Source: Amaranthus tricolor (Eukaryota; Streptophyta; Magnoliopsida; Caryophyllales; Amaranthaceae). From it: 64,000 bases of DNA. Positions 49,509-57,582 of the stretch are shown in pieces. The notes beneath the pieces are model-generated. The model was not told the DNA's origin. It searched no databases and saw only the letters and a list, made by a program, of their open reading frames with translations. Location: NCBI RefSeq assembly GCF_026212465.1, contig NC_080055.1:14337783-14401782 (forward strand), read 5' to 3'. The position numbers were made by a program, and so were the translations under genes. Every line of letters starts with the position of its first letter. The first letter of the stretch is position 1.

Positions 49509-49928
49509 ACAACTTCAGTCATTTCTGAACCAATCAAAGTCAGATATAAATCTCCTATTCCTGAATATGAAGCAAATGCTTCTCAAACTTCTCAAATCTC
49601 TTAATCTAGACCTGCATCTCCCACAATGTCTGATATGCAAAATTTTGACTCTATCAATACAATTACTAAAGATTTTGAAATAGATAAAAACTATCTAAGA
49701 GATGAATTTAATTCCTCTCACAATGCTGAACATCGAGATTGGTTTAGATCTTTTTCTCGCTCCTTTAAAGACTCAATAAGAGATGTATGGTATAAAGATA
49801 TGAATACTATTCAAATTAATATCCGGTTTTTTACATGGTTTTTATTGTTTTGTGAAAAACAAGGTATTGCTAATCCATATTCTCAAAATCACATATTTGT
49901 ACAAACCAAACTTTAAAAAAATTGGGTT
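49509..49928 (+). pseudogene. Linker and N-terminal coat region (full genome copy), broken by stops
   Basis: In-frame continuation of the movement protein. It meets TAA at 49602-49604 (also in unit 1, not in units 2, 4 and 5) and at 49914-49916 (all copies). Between them is a 96-codon stretch from ATG 49626 with RDWFRSFSRSFKDSIRDVWY, which resembles the N-terminal coat segment of related viruses only loosely. Confidence 0.75.
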
Positions 49929-52900
49929 TTGAAAGATGGACAAACAATTAGTTCAGTTCATCCACCATTACAAAATATTACTTTTCCCTATTATGACCGT
50001 GAAATAAAGGCTAGTCCTTTTAAAGAAGGAAGAGTAGATCAAACAGATAAAACTCCAAATGTAGAAGACATCATTAAAATTTATCATCAAAATAATTTTA
50101 CAAATCAAATCCTTCATACCGTTGCTACACAAGTAGATCAACATTCAAATAAGGTTGATAATTTACAAAAAGAAACCTCTAGATCCATAGCCCCTAATAC
50201 GATTGCACCATTAGGATCTGATAAGGTTTCTGCACCGCATTTCAAACCACCAGGATTAACTATACCTATGACTCAAATGTTTCCAAAAAATGGTTTTACT
50301 TCTTCTAACTCTAATTCTGCAGTGTTAGATAAAATTCAAAAATCTTTACAAAAATTAGCAGATAGTCCAAGTCATATTAAGGTTTTGAGTAAATATCAAA
50401 GTTCAGATATATCTTCTGATGAAGAAAATTCTGAGTCTTTAATCATTTCAAAAGTTGCAAAGCAATTTCAAGAATCTGATAATGATCCTCATCAAATTAA
50501 TAAAATACGATCATCTTGGAAGAATATCCCTACAAAAAACTATTATCCTAGGCCTACTCCTGTTGATCTTCAATATGAAGAAAGGTCTACATTTACCTCC
50601 AAATCCTTTTCCCCAGATATGATCCATGAATGGAACATAGATGGAAAATCTGATTATGAAATTCTTAATACTCTTCAAAATATGGGAATGGCTATTGTAG
50701 CTTACAAGGCAAAACCTTTGGATGAACAAATAATTTTTGGTTTTATTATATCAGGTTTTACTGGGCAATTAAAAAACTGGTGGGATAATCTTCTCACTTT
50801 ACAAGACAGATTAGAAATTTTGAATCACGTTACTGACATCATGGATGAACAAGGAAATGTATTTCAAAAATCTGACTGCTGTGATTTCTTAATCATAGTT
50901 ATTGCCTTTCATTTTGTCGGTAACCCTACTCAAACTCTTTCTTCTGGAGAAACGATTTTACAAAATTTACGTTGCCCAACTTTAAGTGACTATAGATGGT
51001 ATAAAGATACCTTCTTTAGTTATGTTTTACAAAGACAAGATTGCAATCAAAGTTTTTGGAAAGAAAAATTTATATCAGGACTACCAAAATTATTTGCTCA
51101 AAGAATTTTTAGAAAAATAGCTGAACATGATACAGATAAAGAACAAGCTCTTAATAATACTACTTATGGAGGACTATTCGCTTTCATTAAAAAGGAAGGT
51201 CTTTCTTTATGTGAAGAACTCAAACTCCAAGCCAAATATACCTCTGAAAAGAAACAATCTAGGAAAGAAATTGGATGTTTCTGTGAAGCATTTGGTATGG
51301 AAGCTATTAGAGCTCCCTCTACAAAAAAGAAAATTAAAAAACAATTTTCTAAATTTTCAAAAGATAAAAATAAAAATTCTTATCCTTCTTATTATCGAAA
51401 GAAACGAGGAAAGAAAAATTTCAGAAATATCCGAAAATCAAACAAAGCTTTCAAAATCTTTTGTTATTCGTGTGGAAAACCTGGGCATAAAGCAAATGCT
51501 TGTACCACAAAGAAAAAGATTCAAGAATTATTTATTAACGACTCTGAGCTAGGAGATAAAATATCCAAAATATTATTACAAACTCCTGAGTCTACTTCTT
51601 CTTCTTCTTCAGAAAAGGAAGATGACGAAATTTTACAAATTAATGATCAAACTTCTGATTCTGAATCTTCGATTTCTTCCTCTCCTATCAAATGCATTAA
51701 TGTTTTAACAGATAAAGAGAAAAATGTGGAATTTCTTTTTGATCTCGTTGACAAAATCCAAGATAAAGAGATCAAAAGAGAAACCCTTTTGAAACTCAAA
51801 ACTATGGTTTTGGGTGAAACCTCTACCTCTAAAAACAAAGAAAGTATTCCAATTCCTCAAATTGAACCTTTCAATATTTCAAAATTATTAGAAAAATACT
51901 CTTCCAAAGAAATGACTTCTAAATTAATTCCTATTAAGAATCAAACTCTTTCGGTCAAAGATCTTCAACTTGAAATAAATAAAATCAAAGAAGACATCAT
52001 TTCTATCAAAAATAGTTTAAAGCATTTAGAAATCAAAGATTTCGAACTTGAAACAAAATTATCTATTTTAGAAAACCCCATCTATAAAGAAAATCTTTCT
52101 TTGGGAAAAGAGAAAGTTAATGGGGATGATGATGATTCTATCACTGTTATTAATAAAATTAATTTTCAAAAATGGTATGCACCAGTTACTTTTCAAATTG
52201 GAGATTTTCAAAAAACCTATATTGCTTTAATTGATAGTGGAGTGGATCAAAATTGCTTAAGGGAAGGATTAGTCCCAACCAAATTTTATGAAAAAACAAA
52301 AACTCGGTTATATAGTGCAAATAGTTCACCCATGGATATTAAATATAAAATTTCAAAAGGAAAGATCATAAATGAAAATTATAGTTTTACTAATACTTTC
52401 ATTATTATTAATGATATTAAGGAAGAAATAATATTAGGCACTCCCTTTTTAACACAAATTTATCCTTTTTGGGTTGATGACAAAGGTGTTCATACAAAAA
52501 TTTTAGGGAAACAATTATCATTTCCTTTTTTAAGTCCCATGTTACAAAAAGATATTAATTTATTACAAAATTCTTCAGTAATACAAAGTATAAATTTAAT
52601 AAAACAAAAAGAATTTCAAATTTCCTCTTTAAAAGAAGAAATTTCTTTTCAAAGGATTGAAGAACAATTACAACAATCAAAATTGCAACAAAAAATTTTT
52701 AATTTAGAAAATATTTTTAAATCAAAAGTTTGTGCTGATATTCCAAATGCCTTTTGGGATAGAAAAAGGCATATTGTCACATTGCCATATGAAAAGGATT
52801 TCTCTGAAAAAAATATTCCTACAAAAGCTAGACCCATCCAAATGAATTCTGAGCATCTTGAATTCTGCAAGAAAGAAATTCAAACTCTTTTAGATAAAAA

Positions 52901-54161
52901 ATTAATAACTCCATCCAAATCTCCTTGGAGCTGTGCAGCATTTTATGTTATGAATGCAGCAGAAAAAGAAAGAGGAGTTCCTAGATTAGTTATTAATTAC
53001 AAACCTTTAAACAAAGTTCTTCAATGGATAAGATATCCAATCCCAAATAAAAGAGATTTAATTAATCGCTTATATAAAGCCAAAATATTTTCAAAATTTG
53101 ATATGAAATCTGGTTTCTGGCAAATACAAATTGCTAAAGAAGATAGGTATAAAACTGCATTCACGGTACCATTTGGACATTATGAGTGGAATGTAATGCC
53201 TTTTGGACTTAAAAATGCTCCTTCTGAATTTCAACATATAATGAATGATATTTTCAATCAATTTTCTTCATTCATAATTGTTTATATAGATGATGTTTTA
53301 ATTTTTTCTCATGATATTGATCAACATTTCAAACATTTACATATATTTCTAAACACTGTTGAAAAAAATGGTTTAGTAGTTTCTGCCACTAAAATGAAAT
53401 TATTTCAAACAAAAACTAGATTTTTGGGACATGACATTTATAAAGGAACAATCAAGCCAATTACAAGGTCTTTAGAATTTGCAGAAAAATTCCCTAACGA
53501 AATTAAAGACAAAACCCAGTTACAAAGATTTTTGGGATGTCTAAATTATATATCAGATTTTTTCCCAAAGCTCAGACAAATTTGCATGCCCCTCTTTCAA
53601 AGACTTCAAAAAAATCCGCCTCCCTGGTCAGAAATTCATACTAAGACTATTATTGAATTAAAACAAAAAATCAAATCACTTCCATGTCTAGGCATTCCAG
53701 ATCCATCTGCATTCATGATAGTAGAAACAGATGCATCAGAAATAGGATATGGTGGCATATTAAAACAAAGAATAGATACAAAAGAACAATTAGTTAGATT
53801 TCATTCAGGTCTCTGGCTCGGACCTCAAAAAAATTATTCTACCATTAAAAAGGAAATTTTATCTATAGTACTATGCGTTTCAAAATTTCAAGATGATCTT
53901 TACAACAAAAATTTTTTGATAAGGATCGACTGCAAATCTGCAAAAGAGGTTCTAGAAAAGGATGTCAAAAACATTGTTTCTAAACAAATTTTTGCAAGAT
54001 GGCAAGCAATTTTATCAGTATTTGATTTTCAAATAGAGCATATAAGAGGTGAAAGTAACTCTCTCCCTGATTTCTTAACCAGAGAATTTCTACAGGGACA
54101 TCATAATGCCAAGGAAGAAGAATCAGCAAGAAAAACTCAAAGGGTTCCAGAGTTCAGATGA
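49929..54161 (+). CDS. Viral polyprotein: coat protein, protease, reverse transcriptase, RNase H1
   Basis: This is a 1410-codon uninterrupted frame; its first codon is TTG, and the region is best seen as the C-terminal three quarters of a polyprotein cut off by the stop at 49914. Domains by residue: coat core about 220-470, zinc knuckle CYSCGKPGHKANAC 512-525, coiled coil about 670-725, aspartic protease with ALIDSG (D769), a second helical stretch about 880-930, reverse transcriptase about 970-1180 with KFDMKSGFWQIQ and YIDDVLIFS (1119-1127), RNase H about 1260-1400 with D1268, E1309, D1334 and D1381. These enzymes convert pregenomic RNA into DNA in capsids. All catalytic residues are present. 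The end overlaps ORF2 by 56 bp. Confidence 0.93.
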   Translation: MKDGQTISSVHPPLQNITFPYYDREIKASPFKEGRVDQTDKTPNVEDIIKIYHQNNFTNQILHTVATQVDQHSNKVDNLQKETSRSIAPNTIAPLGSDKVSAPHFKPPGLTIPMTQMFPKNGFTSSNSNSAVLDKIQKSLQKLADSPSHIKVLSKYQSSDISSDEENSESLIISKVAKQFQESDNDPHQINKIRSSWKNIPTKNYYPRPTPVDLQYEERSTFTSKSFSPDMIHEWNIDGKSDYEILNTLQNMGMAIVAYKAKPLDEQIIFGFIISGFTGQLKNWWDNLLTLQDRLEILNHVTDIMDEQGNVFQKSDCCDFLIIVIAFHFVGNPTQTLSSGETILQNLRCPTLSDYRWYKDTFFSYVLQRQDCNQSFWKEKFISGLPKLFAQRIFRKIAEHDTDKEQALNNTTYGGLFAFIKKEGLSLCEELKLQAKYTSEKKQSRKEIGCFCEAFGMEAIRAPSTKKKIKKQFSKFSKDKNKNSYPSYYRKKRGKKNFRNIRKSNKAFKIFCYSCGKPGHKANACTTKKKIQELFINDSELGDKISKILLQTPESTSSSSSEKEDDEILQINDQTSDSESSISSSPIKCINVLTDKEKNVEFLFDLVDKIQDKEIKRETLLKLKTMVLGETSTSKNKESIPIPQIEPFNISKLLEKYSSKEMTSKLIPIKNQTLSVKDLQLEINKIKEDIISIKNSLKHLEIKDFELETKLSILENPIYKENLSLGKEKVNGDDDDSITVINKINFQKWYAPVTFQIGDFQKTYIALIDSGVDQNCLREGLVPTKFYEKTKTRLYSANSSPMDIKYKISKGKIINENYSFTNTFIIINDIKEEIILGTPFLTQIYPFWVDDKGVHTKILGKQLSFPFLSPMLQKDINLLQNSSVIQSINLIKQKEFQISSLKEEISFQRIEEQLQQSKLQQKIFNLENIFKSKVCADIPNAFWDRKRHIVTLPYEKDFSEKNIPTKARPIQMNSEHLEFCKKEIQTLLDKKLITPSKSPWSCAAFYVMNAAEKERGVPRLVINYKPLNKVLQWIRYPIPNKRDLINRLYKAKIFSKFDMKSGFWQIQIAKEDRYKTAFTVPFGHYEWNVMPFGLKNAPSEFQHIMNDIFNQFSSFIIVYIDDVLIFSHDIDQHFKHLHIFLNTVEKNGLVVSATKMKLFQTKTRFLGHDIYKGTIKPITRSLEFAEKFPNEIKDKTQLQRFLGCLNYISDFFPKLRQICMPLFQRLQKNPPPWSEIHTKTIIELKQKIKSLPCLGIPDPSAFMIVETDASEIGYGGILKQRIDTKEQLVRFHSGLWLGPQKNYSTIKKEILSIVLCVSKFQDDLYNKNFLIRIDCKSAKEVLEKDVKNIVSKQIFARWQAILSVFDFQIEHIRGESNSLPDFLTREFLQGHHNAKEEESARKTQRVPEFR

Positions 54162-55410
54162 TTACGAAATGGAATCAGATCCAAAACCAAACAAAACAGA
54201 ACAAAATAAATTTTCATCCTCCAAAAATCTTCAAACTACCCTATCCATTTCAAACAAATTTACTCAACTAAATGATTTTCCCCCACTTCCATATTCACAA
54301 ATTGTTCAAGAGCCTACTTCACAAAATATTATTCCAAATTCAAAACAAAAGGAACCAACTACAAAAATACCAACACAAAGCTTTACCAAATCTGCATACA
54401 TTACAAAAACCGAAATAGAAAATGTATATCTCACTAATTTTACAATTCCTCAAAGCCCACAAATTATTAATTCCATCAATCAAAAAACTTTTCCAAAAGG
54501 TTGCGAATGGATACCAGAAAATCGTTTTAAAACTCAAAGGTTTTATGAATTTATTTTAGTAGATTCAAACTCTGTTGAAATCCAACATATCAAGGATTCT
54601 TCAAAAAAAATAATTTATTCAAAATGTATTTTTAAGAAAATTATTTCGTCTGTAGAATGGGGAGACCCTTATGCAGAACGAATTTTTTCAAAAAGATTTT
54701 TCCCTCAAAATTACTCATACTATGATTACAAAATGGCCTGGTATAGAGCATTTTTATTCAGACCATTTGATCATTCATGGTTTTTTATATTTGACAAATA
54801 TTGTCCAAAGAAATATCCTATGTGGTTTTATCATTGGTGGTATTTATTTGGACCAACTCCTCAAATTTATCCAAAAGAATGCAATGAGGGTTTCACAACT
54901 TTTGTTGCCAATTCAAATTATCAAGCTTATGAAACTCCAGTCATGTTTCATGCAGAATTTAAAATTCCATGGATTCTATGTTGGAGTTACTGTCTCAAAC
55001 AACACCTTCCACGTCCATATCCATATTCATTAATAAGAGAATTCAAAATTAAATGGTGGGACAAATTTACCTTAGAAATTTGTTCAACAAAAAATGTTAT
55101 CTCCTTTTTTCAAACCGGTATAAAAATGGAATACCAATCTCCATCAACCACCAACAAACCTTCACCCTCAAAAGCAACATCAAATTCAAACTCTCCTCAA
55201 CACAATAAAAACCCCAAAGTAGAAAGTCCAAATTCAGAATCATTATCTAAAGTCCAGAAAGCTATTCTCAAAAAGATTCTAGAAGATCCACAATATGCAA
55301 AGAAAATATTATCAGAAGAATCCTCTGATGAGATTTTATCGGAGTTTTCAAATGAGTCTTATGATCCAACATTTGGTGGCCCATTTGCTCAAGATCCATA
55401 CGACTTTTAA
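54106..55410 (+). CDS. Viral ORF2, 434-aa protein of unknown function
   Basis: The ATG at 54106 opens in the +1 frame relative to the polyprotein and overlaps its last 56 bp. The N-terminal 115 residues are polar and low complexity (MPRKKNQQEKLKGFQSSDDY). The middle, about residues 120-330, is rich in Trp, Tyr, Phe and Pro, with WYRAFLFRPFDHSWFFIF, YPMWFYHWWYLFGPTPQIYP and FKIPWILCWSYCL. The tail is Ser/Pro-rich then acidic (SEESSDEILSEF) and ends PYDF. No membrane segment or catalytic motif is recognised. Its place after RNase H matches the distal ORF described in some florendoviruses, whose function is not known. The frame is intact. A translational coupling or reinitiation mechanism is likely given the short overlap, but this is inferred. 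Confidence 0.85.
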   Translation: MPRKKNQQEKLKGFQSSDDYEMESDPKPNKTEQNKFSSSKNLQTTLSISNKFTQLNDFPPLPYSQIVQEPTSQNIIPNSKQKEPTTKIPTQSFTKSAYITKTEIENVYLTNFTIPQSPQIINSINQKTFPKGCEWIPENRFKTQRFYEFILVDSNSVEIQHIKDSSKKIIYSKCIFKKIISSVEWGDPYAERIFSKRFFPQNYSYYDYKMAWYRAFLFRPFDHSWFFIFDKYCPKKYPMWFYHWWYLFGPTPQIYPKECNEGFTTFVANSNYQAYETPVMFHAEFKIPWILCWSYCLKQHLPRPYPYSLIREFKIKWWDKFTLEICSTKNVISFFQTGIKMEYQSPSTTNKPSPSKATSNSNSPQHNKNPKVESPNSESLSKVQKAILKKILEDPQYAKKILSEESSDEILSEFSNESYDPTFGGPFAQDPYDF

Positions 55411-55474
55411 TATTGAGTTCACAAAAGTTCAATTCAAATGTTCAACAACTCAAATTAATTCATCCGGAAGCACA

Positions 55475-55490
55475 AACGTAAGCAATGACG
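55475..55490 (+). promoter_or_regulatory. as-1/ocs-like enhancer element, copy 1
   Basis: AACGTAAGCAATGACG has two ACG/TGACG half-sites with the spacing of the as-1 element in the CaMV 35S promoter, which binds plant TGA-type bZIP factors. It lies about 310 bp upstream of the TATA box at 55784. Binding is inferred. Confidence 0.65.
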
Positions 55491-55547
55491 AAATCAAAAG
55501 TATCTTTCAAATGTTCAACAACTCAAATTAATTCATCCGGAAGCACA

Positions 55548-55563
55548 AACGTAAGCAATGACG
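55548..55563 (+). promoter_or_regulatory. as-1/ocs-like enhancer element, copy 2
   Basis: Second AACGTAAGCAATGACG, exactly 73 bp after the first, about 235 bp before the TATA box. Confidence 0.65.
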
Positions 55564-55569
55564 AAATCA

Positions 55570-55690
55570 AAAGCATCTCCAACAGTAATTCAAAGCATCT
55601 TCAACAGTAAAGCATCTCCAACAGTGATTCAAAGCATCTTCAACAGTAAAGCATCTTCAATAGTAATTCAAAGCATCTTCTACAGTATTA
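55570..55690 (+). repeat. Short repeats AAAGCATCTYCAACAGT in the viral upstream region
   Basis: The motif AAAGCATCT(C/T)CAACAGT or close variants recurs about six times, sometimes preceded by AATTC. It lies between the as-1-like elements and the TATA box. The last variant (AAAGCATCTTCTACAGT) is also at the left terminal repeat, so the left breakpoint falls within this repeat tract. Confidence 0.88.
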
Positions 55691-55783
55691 TAGTGTAACT
55701 TTAATAATTATGTTTGTACTATTTACTTTTTCTCTTTAGTTTCTTATTGGAAGAGCAGATTGCACCTTATCTCTTCCTTTGTG

Positions 55784-55793
55784 TATAAATAAA
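55784..55793 (+). promoter_or_regulatory. Viral TATA box (right copy)
   Basis: TATAAATAAA, preceded by the enhancer-like repeats. Because the locus ends 157 bp later in satellite, a transcript from here would leave the virus; only the left copy, which lacks the enhancer, faces the viral genes. Confidence 0.65.
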
Positions 55794-55851
55794 GTGTCTA
55801 GCTCTAAGATGATAGCATCCTGTAATTTTCTTTTGTTTAAGTCTTATCTCA

Positions 55852-55857
55852 AATAAA
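55852..55857 (+). terminator. Viral polyadenylation signal (right copy)
   Basis: AATAAA in CTCAAATAAATC, the natural 3' end signal for a transcript that has passed through the full genome. Confidence 0.55.
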
Positions 55858-55950
55858 TCTAACTTTCTTTACTTATCTTATTATTATCAATTATATAATA
55901 AGATTTATATCCACAAAATTATTAAATTATTTTCTCTATCATTTTCTCTA

Positions 55951-56390
55951 ACTATGAATTACAATTCTAACCACATCAACACAATAAAATATACCAAATA
56001 GTGTTGTTTGCCAAGTTTCGTGCAAAACAAACCAAGTTTGAGCTACTTTATGCGCAAAAGTGCAAAAAACGCTTAAAAACCCTTAAAATCGCAACTTAAC
56101 ACGTAATTTCTTGCATACGACTATGATTTACAATTCTAACAACTTCAACACCATAATATGTACCATATAGTGTGGTGTGCCAAGTTTCGTGCAAAACAAA
56201 CCAAGTTTAAGCTACTTTATGCACAAAAGTGCCAAAAACGCTTAAAAACCCTTAAAATCGCAATTTAACATGTAATTTCTAGTATATGACTATTATTTAC
56301 AATTCTAACCACCTCAACACAATAATTTATACCAAATAGTGTTGTGTGTAAAGTTTCGTGCAAAACAAATAAAGTTTAAGCTCCTTTAGA
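55951..56390 (-). repeat. Satellite segment between two viral blocks, reverse orientation
   Basis: About 2.6 monomers in the same orientation as 33111-41631. The last monomer has GTTTAAGCTCCTTTA, matching 41021-41035. It breaks off at CTCCTTTA where inverted viral sequence starts. Confidence 0.93.
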
Positions 56391-56727
56391 GAAAATGATA
56401 GAGATATACATTTTCTATTTCGGTTTTTGTAATGTATGCAGATTTGGTAAAGCTTTGTGTTGGTATTTTTGTAGTTGGTTCCTTTTGTTTTGAATTTGGA
56501 ATAATATTTTGTGAAGTAGGCTCTTGAACAATTTGTGAATATGGAAGTGGGGGAAAATGATTTAGTTGAGTAAATTTGTTTGAAATGGATAGGGTAGTTT
56601 GAAGATTTTTGGAGGATGAAAATTTATTTTGTTCTGTTTTGTTTGGTTTTGGATCTGGTTCCATTTCGTAATCATCTGAACTCTGGAACCCTTTGAGTTT
56701 TTCTTGCTGATTCTTCTTCCTTGGCAT
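56386..56727 (-). pseudogene. ORF2 N-terminal fragment, inverted
   Basis: The first 109 or so residues of ORF2 (MPRKKNQQEKLKGFQSSDDY to IENVYL), then four residues from the fused terminal sequence and a stop. Two substitutions from the full copy are visible (MEPDPK for MESDPK, NHFPPLP for NDFPPLP). Confidence 0.88.
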
Positions 56728-57043
56728 TATGATGTCCCTGTAGAAATTCTCTGGTTAAGAAATCAGGGAGAGAGTTACTTTCGCCTCTTATATGCTCTAT
56801 TTGAAAATCAAATACTGATAAAATTGCTTGCCATCTTGCAAAAATTTGTTTAGAAACAATGTTTTTGACATCCTTGTCTAGAACCTCTTTTGCAGATTTG
56901 CAGTCGATCCTTATCAAAAATTTTTTGTTGTAAAGATCATCTTGAAATTTTGAAACGCATAGTACTATAGATAAAATTTCCTTTTTAATGGTAGAATAAT
57001 TTTTTTGAGGTCCGAGCCAGAGACCTGAATGAAATCTAACTAA
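56391..57043 (-). mobile_element. Inverted, internally deleted viral fragment
   Basis: On the minus strand this reads as the end of RNase H, then the start of ORF2, then a jump to the viral terminal sequence. Positions 57043 down to about 56411 match 53789-54432, and the first about 20 bases (AGAGAAAATGATAGAGA) are the complement of the end of the 290-bp repeat. The deletion junction shares TCTC between the two parts. It differs from the full copy by several substitutions, so it derives from another viral variant. Confidence 0.9.
56672..57043 (-). pseudogene. RNase H C-terminal fragment, inverted
   Basis: About 124 residues from LVRFHSGLWLGPQKNYSTI to the polyprotein end VPEFR, lacking the first RNase H aspartate. 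It has KKFLIRIDCKSAKEVLDKD, where the full copy has N in place of the second K and E in place of the D following VL. The reading frame upstream (MIIIIILNK) is not viral. Confidence 0.88.
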
Positions 57044-57526
57044 TTTTTTGTTTAGAATAATAATGATGATCAAGTTTTACTTCACCAAGATCAAGATCAT
57101 GATCATGATGATCATCATGAAGAAGAAGATGTGGATTTATCTGCTTGTTTTGAGCCGTCTGATTATCTTAGTTATGATTATTTTGGGCCTTTTCATAGTT
57201 ATGTTGATGTTGAGGATTTGGAGAGTACTTTCCAAGCTTTTATTTATGGTTGAAAATGATCATAATTAGCTGAATAAAAGGTATTAATCTTCAAATAAAA
57301 TTGTACGTTGGTTTTTTTCTATCATGTAAATTTTGTTAGTTCGTTAAGCCCTGAGCCAAGAAAAATAGTTGAGAGCCATGTATATTGTATTTTTCTAGAT
57401 GATGTTCACTAATTAGTTAGTCTTTGTAATTTGGATTTTTTTTAATGTGTTAATTTGAATTATCATTATTTTTAATTATTTTTTTATATATTTTAATGAG
57501 TTTAGCTTTTAATCTTTAAAAAAAAA
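57044..57526 (+). other. Orphan segment of unknown origin, possibly a captured transcript 3' end
   Basis: This piece matches neither the satellite nor the virus elsewhere in the window. It starts after the inverted viral fragment, has a short acidic open frame (57056-57253), then about 265 bp of AT-rich sequence with AATAAA-type motifs near 57271-57300, and ends in nine A at 57518-57526 directly joined to viral leader TTATTTTCTCTATC. The order coding end, untranslated region, A-run is what a reverse-transcribed mRNA 3' end looks like, but the A-run is short and chance cannot be excluded. Confidence 0.5.
57056..57253 (+). pseudogene. Acidic C-terminal protein fragment, unrecognised
   Basis: 65 residues with no start codon: an Asp/His/Glu-rich stretch (DQDHDHDDHHEEEDVDL) followed by SACFEPSDYLSYDYFGPF and VEDLESTFQAFIYG, then TGA. 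Composition and stop position look protein-like, but I do not recognise a family. A competing frame at 57048-57269 is Ile/Met-rich and less plausible. Confidence 0.35.
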
Positions 57527-57569
57527 TTATTTTCTCTATCATTTTCTCTATCGATCCTGTATTCCCTAT
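57527..57569 (+). other. Viral leader piece upstream of unit 4
   Basis: TTATTTTCTCTATC to ATTCCCTAT, identical to 41898-41940. Only the last 43 bp before the primer-binding site are present; the TATA box and polyadenylation signal are absent, so this block has no viral promoter of its own. Confidence 0.9.
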
Positions 57570-57582
57570 TGGTATCAGAGCC
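57570..57582 (+). promoter_or_regulatory. Viral primer-binding site (unit 4)
   Basis: TGGTATCAGAGCC, preceded here by the genuine leader ATTCCCTAT as in unit 1. Confidence 0.92.

Larger units (their letters stand above)
55434..55580 (+). repeat. 73-bp tandem duplication downstream of ORF2
   Basis: TTCAAATGTTCAACAACTCA through AAGCAATGACGAAATCAAAAG occurs twice, 73 bp apart. Each copy has one as-1-like element (see separate entries). On the circular genome this lies upstream of the TATA box and so would be a transcriptional enhancer region. Confidence 0.9.
41632..55950 (+). mobile_element. Endogenous pararetrovirus locus (Caulimoviridae), tandem array with one full-length genome
   Basis: The block holds a viral promoter repeat, five genes' worth of caulimovirid domains (30K movement protein, coat protein with CCHC knuckle, aspartic protease, RT, RNase H1), a second ORF and a terminal repeat. 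It has two truncated 3240-bp units (41941-45180, 45181-48420), then a full genome from 48421. There is no integrase, as expected for a pararetrovirus. Genome circumference is about 7.55 kb (48421-55950 plus 19 leader bases seen at 41922-41940). Gene order with one polyprotein plus a distal ORF resembles florendoviruses and petuviruses; the genus is an inference. Both ends lie in reverse-strand satellite without a target duplication. Confidence 0.9.
55661..55950 (+). repeat. 290-bp terminal direct repeat, right copy
   Basis: Matches 41632-41921. TATA box at 55784-55793, AATAAA at 55852-55857. Viral sequence ends at ATTTTCTCTA; reverse-strand satellite follows at ACTATGAATTACAATTC. Confidence 0.92.

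Noticed and set aside
41632..55950. Classification as an LTR retrotransposon with 290-bp LTRs
   Set aside because: The repeats lack TG...CA ends and a target duplication, pol has no integrase, and the movement protein is caulimovirid-type. The repeats are better seen as partial redundancy of a circular viral genome.
57048..57269. 73-codon frame MFRIIMM in the orphan segment
   Set aside because: Ile/Met/Leu-rich shadow; the acidic frame at 57056-57253 has more protein-like composition, though it too is weakly supported.
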